The translations under genes and the position numbers were made by a program. Positions 43,917 through 52,761 of a stretch of 64,000 nucleotides of DNA are shown piece after piece (the stretch's first letter is position 1; each line of letters opens with the position of its first letter). This DNA comes from Altererythrobacter sp. ZODW24. Its GTDB lineage: Bacteria; Pseudomonadota; Alphaproteobacteria; Sphingomonadales; Sphingomonadaceae. The notes beneath the pieces are model-generated. The model was not told the DNA's origin, ran no database searches, and worked only from the letters and a program-made list of their open reading frames with translations. The stretch is taken from positions 2,559,327 to 2,623,326 of the forward strand of contig NZ_CP031155.1 of assembly GCF_003344885.1 (NCBI RefSeq), given 5' to 3'.

Positions 43917-43955
43917 ACCAAATTGGTGTTTTTACCTTTCCTACACGAACCGTGT
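43917..43955. promoter_or_regulatory. Two inverted repeats in the divergent XRE/DUF6456 promoter
   Basis: ACCAAATTGGT (43917-43927) and ACACGAACCGTGT (43943-43955) are each palindromic (5-bp arms, 1-base and 3-base spacers) and lie just upstream of the XRE gene start at 43898. They are candidate operators for the XRE regulator; the arms differ, so they are not copies of one site. Confidence 0.4.
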
Positions 43956-43991
43956 TTGTCAAGCCGCGTGCTTCAATTGCTCAAGGGGAAA

Positions 43992-44471
43992 ATGATGCAG
44001 CGCAAATTGGCCGAACGAGAACTCACCAATGAAGGCGTGAGGACCAGCGGCAAGCGCAACAGCCGGGGCCGCAGTGCCACGGTCAACCTCGCCGAATCGC
44101 CTTTGTCCTGGCTCCACGCACGCGGGCACATTGACGAGCGCCTATATGATGCAGGCGAACGGCTACGCGCCGATTACGAACGGGCACAGATGTCGCCCAG
44201 TGTGACAATGCGTTGGGATCCGGTGCGGATCAGCGGGCAGGGCGGAGATCAGGGGCTGTCCCCAACCGAACGGCAAATCGCTGCAAAGGCGCGCTTTGAT
44301 GGCGCAATGGCGGAAGCGGGCAAGGGCCTGTCCGACATATTGTGGCGCGTTGTCTGCGCTTGCGAAGGGCTGCCCGATGCCGAGAAAGCCATTGGCTGGC
44401 CTGCGAGGAGCGGGAAGATCGTTTTGAAACTCGCGCTCGACCGGGTGGCGCATTTCTACCGGATCAACTGA
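43992..44471 (+). CDS. DUF6456 domain-containing protein
   Basis: A 159-aa basic protein. The first 35 residues are Arg/Ser rich (TSGKRNSRGRSATVNLAESP), followed by SWLHARGHIDERLYDAGERLRADYERAQMSP and a helical C-terminus with RVVCACEGLPDAEKAIGWP. This matches the DUF6456 family seen across alphaproteobacteria, commonly near an XRE gene. The function is unknown; the shape hints at a DNA-associated protein. AAGGGGA before the ATG at 43992 supports this start. Confidence 0.8.
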   Translation: MMQRKLAERELTNEGVRTSGKRNSRGRSATVNLAESPLSWLHARGHIDERLYDAGERLRADYERAQMSPSVTMRWDPVRISGQGGDQGLSPTERQIAAKARFDGAMAEAGKGLSDILWRVVCACEGLPDAEKAIGWPARSGKIVLKLALDRVAHFYRIN

Positions 44472-44514
44472 GTGGGACTTTCCCAAACAGCCTTGATGTG
44501 AGAAAACGTGTTCC

Positions 44515-44928
44515 ATGCGTAAAACGTATCTCATTTACGGAATCGCGGTCGCGGCATGCGCTTTGCTGCTCGATCTGATGGCTTATCGCCATCTGGTTCG
44601 CCAATTGCCGACTGACGTCTATGTCATGGCAGTGGCTTGCGTATTCGTTGCGCTCGGCATTTGGGTGGGAGTAGTTTTGACCCCGCGACTGGTGGCCGAA
44701 GGGTTTGCCCTCAACCACAAGGCGATCCAGTCTCTTGGCCTGACCCAGCGCGAATGCGATGTGCTCGCTCTTCTCGCGAAGGGCGAGGCGAATAAGGAGA
44801 TTGCTCGCTCTCTGGGTGTTTCGCCCAACACCGTTAAAACGCATGTGACCAACCTTTATGCGAAACTGGGCGTGACTAGCCGCGGGCGTGCGGTCTCTGC
44901 CGCGCGCGAGCTATCGCTGCTGCCGTAA
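44515..44928 (+). CDS. Membrane-anchored LuxR-type DNA-binding protein
   Basis: A 137-aa protein with two N-terminal membrane helices (IYGIAVAACALLLDLMAY and VYVMAVACVFVALGIWVGVVL) and a C-terminal LuxR/GerE helix-turn-helix, LTQRECDVLALLAKGEANKE then SLGVSPNTVKTHVTNLYAKL. There is no receiver domain. It looks like a membrane-tethered transcription factor. The next gene is a DUF4199 membrane protein about 105 bases downstream, a pairing that suggests the two act together. The target promoters are not identified. Confidence 0.88.
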   Translation: MRKTYLIYGIAVAACALLLDLMAYRHLVRQLPTDVYVMAVACVFVALGIWVGVVLTPRLVAEGFALNHKAIQSLGLTQRECDVLALLAKGEANKEIARSLGVSPNTVKTHVTNLYAKLGVTSRGRAVSAARELSLLP

Positions 44929-45032
44929 GACCCCGCCCATACGCAGTAATTGGCCCAATTCACCCATATGGGCGATGGTGAGGGTGAAGCTGATACGCGA
45001 CTACAGATGCGAAACGTTGAAGGAGAAAAATC

Positions 45033-45569
45033 ATGTTTCGCTATGCAATAATATTCGGAAGTATCGCAGGCGCGGTCGTCGTGACCGTAATGTCGATCGT
45101 GCTCAGCCTGATGGACCCCGACCGCTTCGTTCTGGCAGAAACGCTCGGTTATGTAACCATGATCGCCACACTGGGGCTGATCTTTATCGGCATTAAACGA
45201 TACCGCGATGCCGAACGCGGCGGTGTGATCAGTTTCGCCGGAGCGTTTGGTGTGGGGGCGGCGATGTCCGCAGTCGCAGCGATTGTCTTCGCGCTCGGTT
45301 GGGAAGTCTACATGTTTGCAACCGACTATGCGCTGACCGCTGATTATGCGAACAGCGTGATCGCCGCGATTGAAGCAGACACGCTGTCTGCCGACGAAAA
45401 AGCGCGGCAGATTGCTGATGTGGAGGCAGCGGTCCAGCTGAACAGAAACCCGCTATTCCGCTTCGCAATCAGTTTGATCGAGCTGTTTCCGGTGGCCCTA
45501 ATCGTGTCGCTGATTTCAGCCTTTATCCTGAAGAACCCCAAGGTTCTTCCCGCCAGAACTGCTGGCTGA
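45033..45569 (+). CDS. DUF4199 family membrane protein
   Basis: A 178-aa protein with four hydrophobic helices. The GLIFIGIKRYRDAERGGVISFAGAF segment between helices 2 and 3 and the cytosolic helix LSADEKARQIADVEA match the DUF4199 family of unknown function. AAGGAGAAA lies before the ATG. It follows the membrane-anchored LuxR gene and is convergent with the UDG-like gene, five bases apart. Confidence 0.85.
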   Translation: MFRYAIIFGSIAGAVVVTVMSIVLSLMDPDRFVLAETLGYVTMIATLGLIFIGIKRYRDAERGGVISFAGAFGVGAAMSAVAAIVFALGWEVYMFATDYALTADYANSVIAAIEADTLSADEKARQIADVEAAVQLNRNPLFRFAISLIELFPVALIVSLISAFILKNPKVLPARTAG

Positions 45570-45574
45570 AAGCG

Positions 45575-46144
45575 CTAGAGCATTATTGAGACCTGCTCCT
45601 GAAGGCGAGGTAAAACATCAGCCTCGAACCATGGGTTCTTTCGCATCCATCCCGTGCTCCTCCAAGAGGGGTGCGGGAGTGGGAGTATTCCCGGGAGGAA
45701 GGCTTCGAATTGCCTTACGCGGTCGGTAAGCGAGAGCTTCTTGGTCTCAGGCAAATAGGCTGCTTGGGCGTAGCTACCGACCAGCAATGTCAGGCGACCA
45801 TCTGGCAAGGCATCCATCACCCGCTCATGCCATGCTGGCGCGCATTCAGGGCGAGGCGGTAGATCGCCGCTCTTGCCTTTGCCGGGATAGCAGAAGCCCA
45901 TCGGGACGAGCGCCACCTTTTCAGGATCATACATTACTTGTTTGCTGAGGCCGGTCCATTCGCGGAGCCGATCGCCGCTCGGATCGTCCCACGGGATGCC
46001 GCTGGCATGCACAGTCGATCCTGGCGCCTGACCTATGATAACGAGACGGGAAGTCGCGGAAAACTGGGTAACTGGTCTGACACCATGAGGCAGATGCTTG
46101 GCGCAAATTGTGCACGCCGAAATCTCTTGGTGGAGGGGCGTCAT
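45575..46144 (-). CDS. Uracil-DNA glycosylase family protein
   Basis: A 189-aa member of the UDG superfamily. Motif A reads IIGQAPGSTVHASGIPWDD and motif B LPHPSWRSTGW. An N-terminal Cys pair in ISACTICAKHLPHG is retained, but the full four-cysteine Fe-S set of family 4 is not clear. DNA uracil excision is possible but unproved; many members are annotated only by fold. The ATG overlaps the stop of the upstream ABC-F gene (ATGA). Confidence 0.85.
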   Translation of the reverse strand: MTPLHQEISACTICAKHLPHGVRPVTQFSATSRLVIIGQAPGSTVHASGIPWDDPSGDRLREWTGLSKQVMYDPEKVALVPMGFCYPGKGKSGDLPPRPECAPAWHERVMDALPDGRLTLLVGSYAQAAYLPETKKLSLTDRVRQFEAFLPGILPLPHPSWRSTGWMRKNPWFEADVLPRLQEQVSIML

Positions 46145-47934
46145 CCCTCGACCTGCTCCGCCAGTTCCAGCCAGCGTTCCTCCGCCGCATCTTTTTCGGT
46201 GCGGGCGTTTTCGATGCCTTTGCTGATGGTCGCGAATTTTTGCGGATCGGCGGTGAACAGGTCGGGGTCTGACAGGATCGCTTCGCCTTTTACGATGGCC
46301 GCTTCCAACTCCTCAATCCGGGCTGGCAGGATTTCGTAATCGCGTTGGTCCTTATAGGTCAGCTTTGCGGGCTTTGATGCCGGTTGTGCTGCCTTAGGTC
46401 GCTTTGTGTCACTTTCTGGCTTGGCGGACTTTTTGACTGGTTTTCGGCGCTCCACACGCTTCGCTTCCCAGTCAGCATAGCCGCCCGCAACGATGTCTAC
46501 CTCGCCGCTGCCGTCAAGGCCCAGCGTGACAGTAACAGTGCGGTCGAGGAAGTCGCGATCATGGCTGACGATCAGCACAGTGCCGTCGTAATCGGCAATC
46601 ACTTCTTGCAGCAAATCCAATGTTTCAAGGTCGAGATCGTTGGTCGGTTCATCGAGTACCAAGAGATTGGATTCGCGCGCAAATTCGCGAGCGAGCAGCA
46701 GGCGCGATTTTTCCCCGCCGGAGAGAATCTCAACCTTGGTATCAACAATCCTTTCGTCGAATAGAAACTCCTTGAGGTAGCCCTGAACATGCTTGCGCGC
46801 GCCGCGAACATCGATCCAATCACCGCCTTCAGCTAGTACATCGCGCACGGTTTTGTCGCTCGACATCACGCTGCGCTGCTGGTCGATCATCACGCCGGTC
46901 AGCGTCTTGGCCAGAGAGACCTCACCCGTGTCGGGCGCCAACTCGCCCGTGAGCATTTTCAGCAGCGTTGTCTTGCCCGCTCCATTGCTGCCGACGATCC
47001 CGATCCGGTCGCCGCGCTGTATCCGTAGGCTGAAGTTCTTGATAATTGCCCGGTCGCCGTAAGTCTTGGAGACACCTTTTGCGACAATCACTGATTTGGT
47101 TTTGCTGTCATCGCTCACAAGTTTGAGCTTCGCAGTTCCTCCCGGCGTAATCATAGCGGCCCGCTGGGCGCGCATTTCATAGAGCTTTTCCAAGCGGCCC
47201 TGGTTACGCTTTCGGCGCGCCGTTACGCCGCGTTCAAGCCAGTGCGCTTCGATCTTCAGCTTGGCATCCATCTTGTGTTTTTCTCGGGCCTGCTGGGCGT
47301 AAACTTCCTCTTCCCAAGCTTCGTAGCCGCCAAAACCGACGTCCTTGCGGCGCATTGTTTTGCTTTCGAGCCACAGTGTGGCTTTGGTCAAACGGGTCAG
47401 GAAAGTCCGGTCATGGCTGATAACGACAAACGCACCTTTGTAGCGGTTTAGCCAGTCCTCCAGCCATTCGATTGCGGCCAGATCAAGGTGGTTGGTCGGC
47501 TCATCTAGAAGCAAAAGATCGGCATCGCTCGCCAGAGCACGGGCCAGCGCAGCGCGGCGGCGCTCGCCCCCGCTGGCACCGGCTGACTTTGTAGTCATGT
47601 CGATGCCCAGCTGTCCGGCAATCGCGTCAATTTCGTATTCTTCTGGCGCGTCATCGCCCGCGAGCGCGAAGTCCATCAACGTATCATAAGCGCTGAAATC
47701 GGGGTCTTGATCGAGCATCACTATCTTCGTGCCCGGTTTGACCTTGCGAATGCCCTTGTCAGATTCGATCTGGCCATCGATCATTTTCAGCAGTGTCGTT
47801 TTGCCCGCACCGTTCCGGCCAATCAGCGCCAACCGGTCACGCGGACCGATATGCGCGTCGATGTCGGTAAACAGCCAGCCCGATCCTTGAATCAGGCCAA
47901 GCCCTTCCAGACTGAGGATAGGAGGTAGCGCCAT
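46141..47934 (-). CDS. ABC-F family ATP-binding protein (Uup-like)
   Basis: A 597-aa soluble ABC-F ATPase with two nucleotide-binding domains. Walker A (GRNGAGKTT and GSNGAGKTT), signature (ASGGERRRAALARAL and LSGGEKSRLLLAREF) and Walker B (LLLDEPTNHLD and LVLDEPTNDLD) are complete. A basic C-terminal coiled coil (KDQRDYEILPARIEELEAAI) resembles Uup, which acts on ribosomes or DNA. The ATG at 47934 (MALPPILSLEGLGLIQ) is favoured. It is coupled to the UDG-like gene downstream. Confidence 0.93.
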   Translation of the reverse strand: MALPPILSLEGLGLIQGSGWLFTDIDAHIGPRDRLALIGRNGAGKTTLLKMIDGQIESDKGIRKVKPGTKIVMLDQDPDFSAYDTLMDFALAGDDAPEEYEIDAIAGQLGIDMTTKSAGASGGERRRAALARALASDADLLLLDEPTNHLDLAAIEWLEDWLNRYKGAFVVISHDRTFLTRLTKATLWLESKTMRRKDVGFGGYEAWEEEVYAQQAREKHKMDAKLKIEAHWLERGVTARRKRNQGRLEKLYEMRAQRAAMITPGGTAKLKLVSDDSKTKSVIVAKGVSKTYGDRAIIKNFSLRIQRGDRIGIVGSNGAGKTTLLKMLTGELAPDTGEVSLAKTLTGVMIDQQRSVMSSDKTVRDVLAEGGDWIDVRGARKHVQGYLKEFLFDERIVDTKVEILSGGEKSRLLLAREFARESNLLVLDEPTNDLDLETLDLLQEVIADYDGTVLIVSHDRDFLDRTVTVTLGLDGSGEVDIVAGGYADWEAKRVERRKPVKKSAKPESDTKRPKAAQPASKPAKLTYKDQRDYEILPARIEELEAAIVKGEAILSDPDLFTADPQKFATISKGIENARTEKDAAEERWLELAEQVEG

Positions 47935-48045
47935 AGCGCGCGGCAAGTAGCCTTAGGCGGTGCTAAGGTCCAGTATGGAAGGAGCGGTTCAGCCAAGCGT
48001 AACTCCGCTAAGACCAAGACGCGCCAAAGAAATTGGAGAACCGAT

Positions 48046-48762
48046 ATGATCCGTTACGCCCTGCCGCTTCTCGCCGCGACTGCAATAACCCTGCCCGCCT
48101 CCGCTGCCGAGGTGCAAATGCAGGTGCAAGGCCCGGTCGTGGAATTGAGCGTGACGGAAACGGTCAAAGCGCGCCCGGACATCGCGACCGTCAGTGCCGG
48201 CGTATCCACACAAGCACGCACTGCAGTCGAGGCGATGCGCCTTAATGCTCAGCAAATGGATGCAATCATCAAGAAGATCAAAGCTCTTGGCGTTGGCGAA
48301 GATGATATCCAGACGAGCGGGATCAATCTGAACGCGCAATATGATTATGACCGCACGAACCAGCGCCAAGTGTTTCGCGGTTATCAGGTTTCCAACCGGG
48401 TTAGCGTAATTCTGCGCGAGATCGACGAGACCGGGCCTGTCCTTGATGCTCTGGTGGCATCCGGCGCAACTGATCTTGGTGGTCCCAGCTTTTCGATTGA
48501 TGATGACACGGCAGCACGCGCACAGGCTCGCAAGGCAGCATGGGCAAAGGCAAATGCTCAGGCGATCGAATATGCCCAAATGGCTGGTTATTCTGGCGTG
48601 CGCCTGTTGGAAGTCAGTGAAAACGTCTTCACCAGCCGGGCCCAACCGATGATGCGGCAGACGGCAGTGGAAGCGGCAATGAGCGACACGTCCACTCCTG
48701 TCCAACCCGGTCTTGTCGGCACTGCCGTCACCATTTCAGTCAAATACGAAATGACGCGGTAG
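48046..48762 (+). CDS. Periplasmic SIMPL domain protein
   Basis: A 238-aa exported protein with a signal peptide (MIRYALPLLAATAITLPASAAE). The SIMPL fold is marked by VTETVKARPDIATVSAGVST, then MDAIIKKIKALGVGEDDIQT and RGYQVSNRVSVILREI. The family (DUF541) is periplasmic or cell-surface, with links to oxidative-stress tolerance in other bacteria; biochemical role is unknown. AATTGGAGA precedes the ATG. It is separated from the PepSY gene by 64 bases. Confidence 0.9.
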   Translation: MIRYALPLLAATAITLPASAAEVQMQVQGPVVELSVTETVKARPDIATVSAGVSTQARTAVEAMRLNAQQMDAIIKKIKALGVGEDDIQTSGINLNAQYDYDRTNQRQVFRGYQVSNRVSVILREIDETGPVLDALVASGATDLGGPSFSIDDDTAARAQARKAAWAKANAQAIEYAQMAGYSGVRLLEVSENVFTSRAQPMMRQTAVEAAMSDTSTPVQPGLVGTAVTISVKYEMTR

Positions 48763-48826
48763 ATGGAATATTCACGGCGGTCCTTATTCACCGCTTGTTC
48801 AATGGTTGTAGGCTAGACATAAGGCT

Positions 48827-49132
48827 ATGATGCGAAAGCTGATCTCGACAACGCTTGCTGCGACACTTTTGGCGACTGGCTTTGCTGTGCCTACGGTGAC
48901 CGCAAAAGATGACGACCAGGACAAAGCACGCAAGGAAATGCGGGCCGGTAATGTGCTGTCTCTGCGCGAGATTGAGCGCCGGGTCTTGCCGCGTATGAGG
49001 GGCGCTGAATATCTTGGCCCCTATTACGATGCGGCTGCCATGGCGTATCGCCTGAAGTTCATCCGCAATGGCCGTGTGATGTTCGTCGACATCGATGCAC
49101 GTTCCGGCCGTATTATCTCGCAGTCTCGTTAG
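48827..49132 (+). CDS. Small exported PepSY-like protein
   Basis: A 101-aa exported protein. The signal peptide is about residues 1-26 (LISTTLAATLLATGFAVPTV), then a charged stretch and a PepSY-like fold (LSLREIERRVLPRMRGAEYL, ending with YRLKFIRNGRVMFVDIDARSGRIIS). PepSY domains often inhibit peptidases or sense envelope state. The gene precedes a response regulator/histidine kinase pair by about 96 bases, an arrangement that suggests it is a periplasmic regulator of the kinase. Confidence 0.85.
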   Translation: MMRKLISTTLAATLLATGFAVPTVTAKDDDQDKARKEMRAGNVLSLREIERRVLPRMRGAEYLGPYYDAAAMAYRLKFIRNGRVMFVDIDARSGRIISQSR

Positions 49133-49228
49133 TCTAGTCGGATAAGTCCTCCGGTTGACGCGTTCCTTGCAAAAGCCCACATCTCCCATAAATCCAATCT
49201 GGCCTGAAGAAGCAGGGGAAACCACACA

Positions 49229-49909
49229 ATGCGCGTCCTGATAGTCGAGGATGAACCGACACTCGGCCAACAGCTGAAGAGCACGCTGGAGCAGACCGGC
49301 TATGCCGTTGATCTGTCCACTGATGGCGAAGATGGCCATTTTCTTGGCAGCACTGAAGATTACGATGCCGTGATCCTCGATCTCGGCTTGCCCGAAATCG
49401 ATGGGCTAACTGTGCTTGGCATGTGGCGCAAAGAAAAGCGCACGTTCCCCGTGCTGGTGCTGACCGCGCGTGACAGCTGGTCTGACAAGGTCGCTGGCCT
49501 CGATGCCGGTGCAGATGATTATCTCGCCAAGCCATTCCAGACGGAAGAGCTGATCGCCCGCCTGCGGGCGCTGATCCGCCGCGCGTCGGGCAACACGTCC
49601 AGCGAATTGACGGCTGGGTCTGTGCGCCTCGACACACGTTCGGGACGGGTTACGCTCGACGGTGAGCCGGTGAAACTGACCGCTCAGGAATATAAACTGC
49701 TGAGCTACCTGATGCATCACAAGGGCAAGGTGGTCAGCCGGACAGAATTGATCGAACATATTTACGATCAGGATTTTGACCGCGATTCGAACACGATCGA
49801 AGTATTCGTGACCCGAATTCGCAAGAAACTGGGCGCGGATGTCATCACCACGATCCGGGGACTTGGTTATAGCCTCGACGATCCTTCCGAACAGCCACGC
49901 GCGACGTAA
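49229..49909 (+). CDS. OmpR/PhoB-type response regulator
   Basis: A 226-aa two-component regulator. The receiver domain begins MRVLIVEDEPTLGQQLKS, with phospho-acceptor Asp51 (VILDLGLPEID) and Lys in LAKPFQTEEL. The DNA-binding winged helix (about 130-220) contains LTAQEYKLLSYLMHHKGKVV and FVTRIRKKLG. AGGGGAAACC lies before the ATG. The kinase gene starts three bases after the stop, so they form a pair. Confidence 0.95.
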   Translation: MRVLIVEDEPTLGQQLKSTLEQTGYAVDLSTDGEDGHFLGSTEDYDAVILDLGLPEIDGLTVLGMWRKEKRTFPVLVLTARDSWSDKVAGLDAGADDYLAKPFQTEELIARLRALIRRASGNTSSELTAGSVRLDTRSGRVTLDGEPVKLTAQEYKLLSYLMHHKGKVVSRTELIEHIYDQDFDRDSNTIEVFVTRIRKKLGADVITTIRGLGYSLDDPSEQPRAT

Positions 49910-49912
49910 CCT

Positions 49913-51313
49913 ATGGCTGCGGCATCTGACGATAAAACGGATACCGCCGCCCCCGGAGAACTGGGCACTGCGCCGCATACGGGTAGCCTGTCGCGCCGCA
50001 TGATGGTGATCGCGGCGGCGTGGATCGGCGTGCTGCTGCTCGGCGGCGGCTTGGCGCTGGACCGGACGCTGACAAATCTTGTCACAAACAATTTCGATGA
50101 CCAGCTCGAATATATGCTGACCGCGATGGTCGGGTCTGCCGAGATTGGCCCAGAGGGTGAAGTGTTCTTCAACCGGCCGCTTGGTGATCAACGTTTCCTC
50201 GAACCCAATAGCGGACTTTACTGGCAGATTACCGGTGAGGGTCATGATGATTTCGCGTCCCGTTCACTGTGGGACAGAACGCTCTCGATTGACGGTGATC
50301 ACTTCGATAGCGAACCGCACATTCATGATAGCGACCAGTTCTTGAACGAACCCCTGCGTGTCGCCGAACGATCCATCAGCCTGCCAGGCAGCGAAACCCA
50401 GTGGTGGTTCTCGGTTGCTGCCAGCCGGGGTGAACTGGATTCCCAGATCAATCGGATTCGTTCGATCCTGTTTTGGAGCTTTATCGCTTTGGGGCTTGGG
50501 TTGTTCCTGATGGCTGCATTGCAAAGCTGGTATGGTCTCAGTCCGCTCCGCCGCATCCGGGCGGCCATCCAGCGGATGCGGACCAAGGGCACGAACCGCG
50601 TCGACGATCCGCTTCCGCTTGAGGTTCAGCCCTTGGTGCAGGAGCTCAACGGATTGCTCGCTCATTCCGAAAAGCAGGCTGAGGAAGCGCGAACCCATGC
50701 CGGCAATCTGGCTCACGCGTTAAAGACACCGCTTACGGTAGTAATGAATGCCGCAACCGCGCGTGCCGATGATTTACCGGACACTGTAATCCGCGAAGCC
50801 GCAGTGATGCGGCGCCAGGTTGATCACCACCTTGCGAGGGCGAGGGCGGTCGGCCGCCGCGCTGTGGGGCACGCCCGCACCGAAGTATGCGCCAGTGCAG
50901 AGGCAGTGCGCCGCGCCGTCAGCCGCCTTTATCCGCATGTCCGCTTTGATATTGACGGTAACCGAGAGGCGCTGGTCGCTATCGAACGGCAGGATCTCGA
51001 TGAAATTCTTGGTAATCTGGTGGAAAACGCCGCGAAATATGGCGGTGGCAGTGTCTTCGTAACGGTCGATACTGACCGCGACGGCAAGCTTTGCACTATC
51101 TGGGTGGAGGACGACGGCAGAGGTATTCCCGACGAAGAGCGCGAACGCATCTTCGACCGTGGTGCCCGGCTGGATACTGGCAAACCCGGCACAGGTCTGG
51201 GCCTAGCCATCGTGCGCGACGTAGCCGAAATTTACGGCGGCGGTGTGGAGCTTGATGAAAGCGAAGACCTTGGCGGCCTCATGGTCAAACTGATGTTGCC
51301 GCGGTCCGGTTGA
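49913..51313 (+). CDS. Sensor histidine kinase with HAMP region
   Basis: A 466-aa membrane kinase. Helix 1 (about 30-50) and helix 2 (about 185-205) enclose a periplasmic sensor of about 130 residues. After a HAMP-like segment (SPLRRIRAAIQRMRTKG) comes the phosphoacceptor His268 in NLAHALKTPLTVVMNA. The ATPase has an N box (NLVENAAKYGGG), D box (VEDDGRGIP) and G2 (GTGLGLAIV). It partners with the regulator just upstream. The sensor domain signal is unknown; the PepSY protein is a candidate modulator. Confidence 0.94.
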   Translation: MAAASDDKTDTAAPGELGTAPHTGSLSRRMMVIAAAWIGVLLLGGGLALDRTLTNLVTNNFDDQLEYMLTAMVGSAEIGPEGEVFFNRPLGDQRFLEPNSGLYWQITGEGHDDFASRSLWDRTLSIDGDHFDSEPHIHDSDQFLNEPLRVAERSISLPGSETQWWFSVAASRGELDSQINRIRSILFWSFIALGLGLFLMAALQSWYGLSPLRRIRAAIQRMRTKGTNRVDDPLPLEVQPLVQELNGLLAHSEKQAEEARTHAGNLAHALKTPLTVVMNAATARADDLPDTVIREAAVMRRQVDHHLARARAVGRRAVGHARTEVCASAEAVRRAVSRLYPHVRFDIDGNREALVAIERQDLDEILGNLVENAAKYGGGSVFVTVDTDRDGKLCTIWVEDDGRGIPDEERERIFDRGARLDTGKPGTGLGLAIVRDVAEIYGGGVELDESEDLGGLMVKLMLPRSG

Positions 51314-51326
51314 TTCCGGTTAGCGT

Positions 51327-51620
51327 TTAACCCCCGCGCGCCTTCTCATGGTGCCGGATCACTTCATCGATAATAAAGCGCAGAAATTTCTCGCTGAATT
51401 CCGGGTCGAGATTGGCTTCTTCTGCCAATGCGCGCAGCCGTTCGATCTGGGCGGTCTCGCGGCTGGGATCGGCCGGTGGCAGTTTGTTGACCGCCTTATA
51501 TTCACCCACTGCCTGCGTAATCCGGAAACGTTCCGCCAATATGTGAATCAGCGCCGCGTCGAAATTATCGATACTGCGGCGGAAGGATGCGAGTTGCATA
51601 TCGGTATCAGTCTGGCTCAT
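51327..51620 (-). CDS. Chorismate mutase, AroQ class
   Basis: A 97-aa all-helical chorismate mutase that makes prephenate in phenylalanine and tyrosine synthesis. Helix 1 has the catalytic FRRSIDNFDAALIHILAERF with Arg and the DxxLxxLLxxR pattern, followed by EYKAVNKLPPADPSRE and FLRFIIDEVIRHHEK. The short length is normal for AroQ-gamma-free bacterial enzymes. The ATG at 51620 has AGGTGG upstream; a GTG at 51629 is the alternative. It is convergent with the kinase gene. Confidence 0.9.
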   Translation of the reverse strand: MSQTDTDMQLASFRRSIDNFDAALIHILAERFRITQAVGEYKAVNKLPPADPSRETAQIERLRALAEEANLDPEFSEKFLRFIIDEVIRHHEKARGG

Positions 51621-51694
51621 TCCGACCACCTATCATGCGGTTGCCCCTACTTCCAAGCTTGCCATTCACCGTGTGAACGCCCATTTGCGCTGGC

Positions 51695-52717
51695 ATGAGC
51701 GCCAAGGTCATTCCCTTCAAGCGTGAACGCGATGGTTCCGCTCCCTCCCTCGATCCCATGTTGTCGCAAACGGCGACGGCGATGAACGCGGTGAATTCCG
51801 TGATTCTTGACCGTATGCAAAGCGAAATCCCCCTGATTCCAACACTTGCCGGTCATCTGATCGCTGGCGGTGGTAAACGGCTCCGCCCGATGCTGACGCT
51901 CGCCGGAGCCGAAGTCGTGGGCTATCAGGGCACGCGTCATCACAAGCTGGCGGCGGCGGTTGAATTTATCCACACTGCTACCCTGCTGCATGATGACGTG
52001 GTCGATGGCAGCGACCTGCGGCGCGGCAAAGCGGCGGCAAACATCATCTTCGGCAATCCGGCGACCGTGCTGGTCGGCGATTTCCTGTTCAGCCGCGCTT
52101 TCGAGCTGATGGTGGAAGATGGTAGTTTAAAGGTCCTCAAGATCCTGTCAGGCGCCAGCGCTATCATTGCAGAGGGTGAGGTCGACCAGCTGACCGCCCA
52201 GCGCCAAATCGAAACCAGCGAAGAACGCTACCTGAATATCATTGGCGCGAAGACTGCTGCTCTGTTCGCCGCTGCCAGCCGTATCGCCGCCGTTGTCGCT
52301 GAGCGGGGCGAGGCGGAGGAGCAGGCGCTCGACGATTATGGCCGAAATCTCGGCGTTGCATTCCAACTCGTCGACGACGCGATTGACTATGATTCCAGCG
52401 CCGCCGAAATGGGCAAAAGCCGCGGTGACGATTTCCGCGAGGGCAAAATGACGCTGCCGGTGATCCTCGCCTATGCACGCGGTGACGAGACAGAGCGCCA
52501 GTTCTGGAAAGACGCTATCTCGGGCCGCCGCGAAGAAGCTGGCGATCTGGACCACGCGATCGCGCTGATCGATAAGCATGACGCCGTCGCTGCAACCCGC
52601 GAACGCGCCCGCCATTTCGCCGAACGCGCCATCGATGCCCTGGCGATCTTCCCCGAAAGCAAGGCCCGCTCTGCCATGGCTGAGGCGGCAAGGTTCGCTG
52701 TCAGTCGGGGATATTAG
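51695..52717 (+). CDS. Polyprenyl synthetase (octaprenyl/decaprenyl diphosphate synthase type)
   Basis: A 340-aa trans-prenyltransferase that condenses isopentenyl diphosphate onto an allylic primer, probably making the long isoprenoid tail of ubiquinone. The first Asp-rich motif is LLHDDVVDGSDLRRG and the second is QLVDDAIDYDSS. GGGKRLRPML and the lysine of RGDDFREGKMTLPVI are also conserved. Chain length cannot be read off. The ATG at 51695 starts the family-typical MSAKVIPFKR. Confidence 0.93.
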   Translation: MSAKVIPFKRERDGSAPSLDPMLSQTATAMNAVNSVILDRMQSEIPLIPTLAGHLIAGGGKRLRPMLTLAGAEVVGYQGTRHHKLAAAVEFIHTATLLHDDVVDGSDLRRGKAAANIIFGNPATVLVGDFLFSRAFELMVEDGSLKVLKILSGASAIIAEGEVDQLTAQRQIETSEERYLNIIGAKTAALFAAASRIAAVVAERGEAEEQALDDYGRNLGVAFQLVDDAIDYDSSAAEMGKSRGDDFREGKMTLPVILAYARGDETERQFWKDAISGRREEAGDLDHAIALIDKHDAVAATRERARHFAERAIDALAIFPESKARSAMAEAARFAVSRGY

Positions 52718-52724
52718 ACGCGAG

Positions 52725-52742
52725 TGTAAAAAATATTTGACA
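52725..52742 (+). promoter_or_regulatory. Upstream operator (imperfect copy) overlapping TTGACA box
   Basis: TGTAAAAAATATTTGACA differs at only two of 18 positions from the downstream operator core and is centred 41 bp upstream of it, about four helical turns. Its end supplies a TTGACA (52737-52742) that could be the -35 box of the operon. Confidence 0.6.
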
Positions 52743-52761
52743 TCGCAACCGTGCCTTCCTA

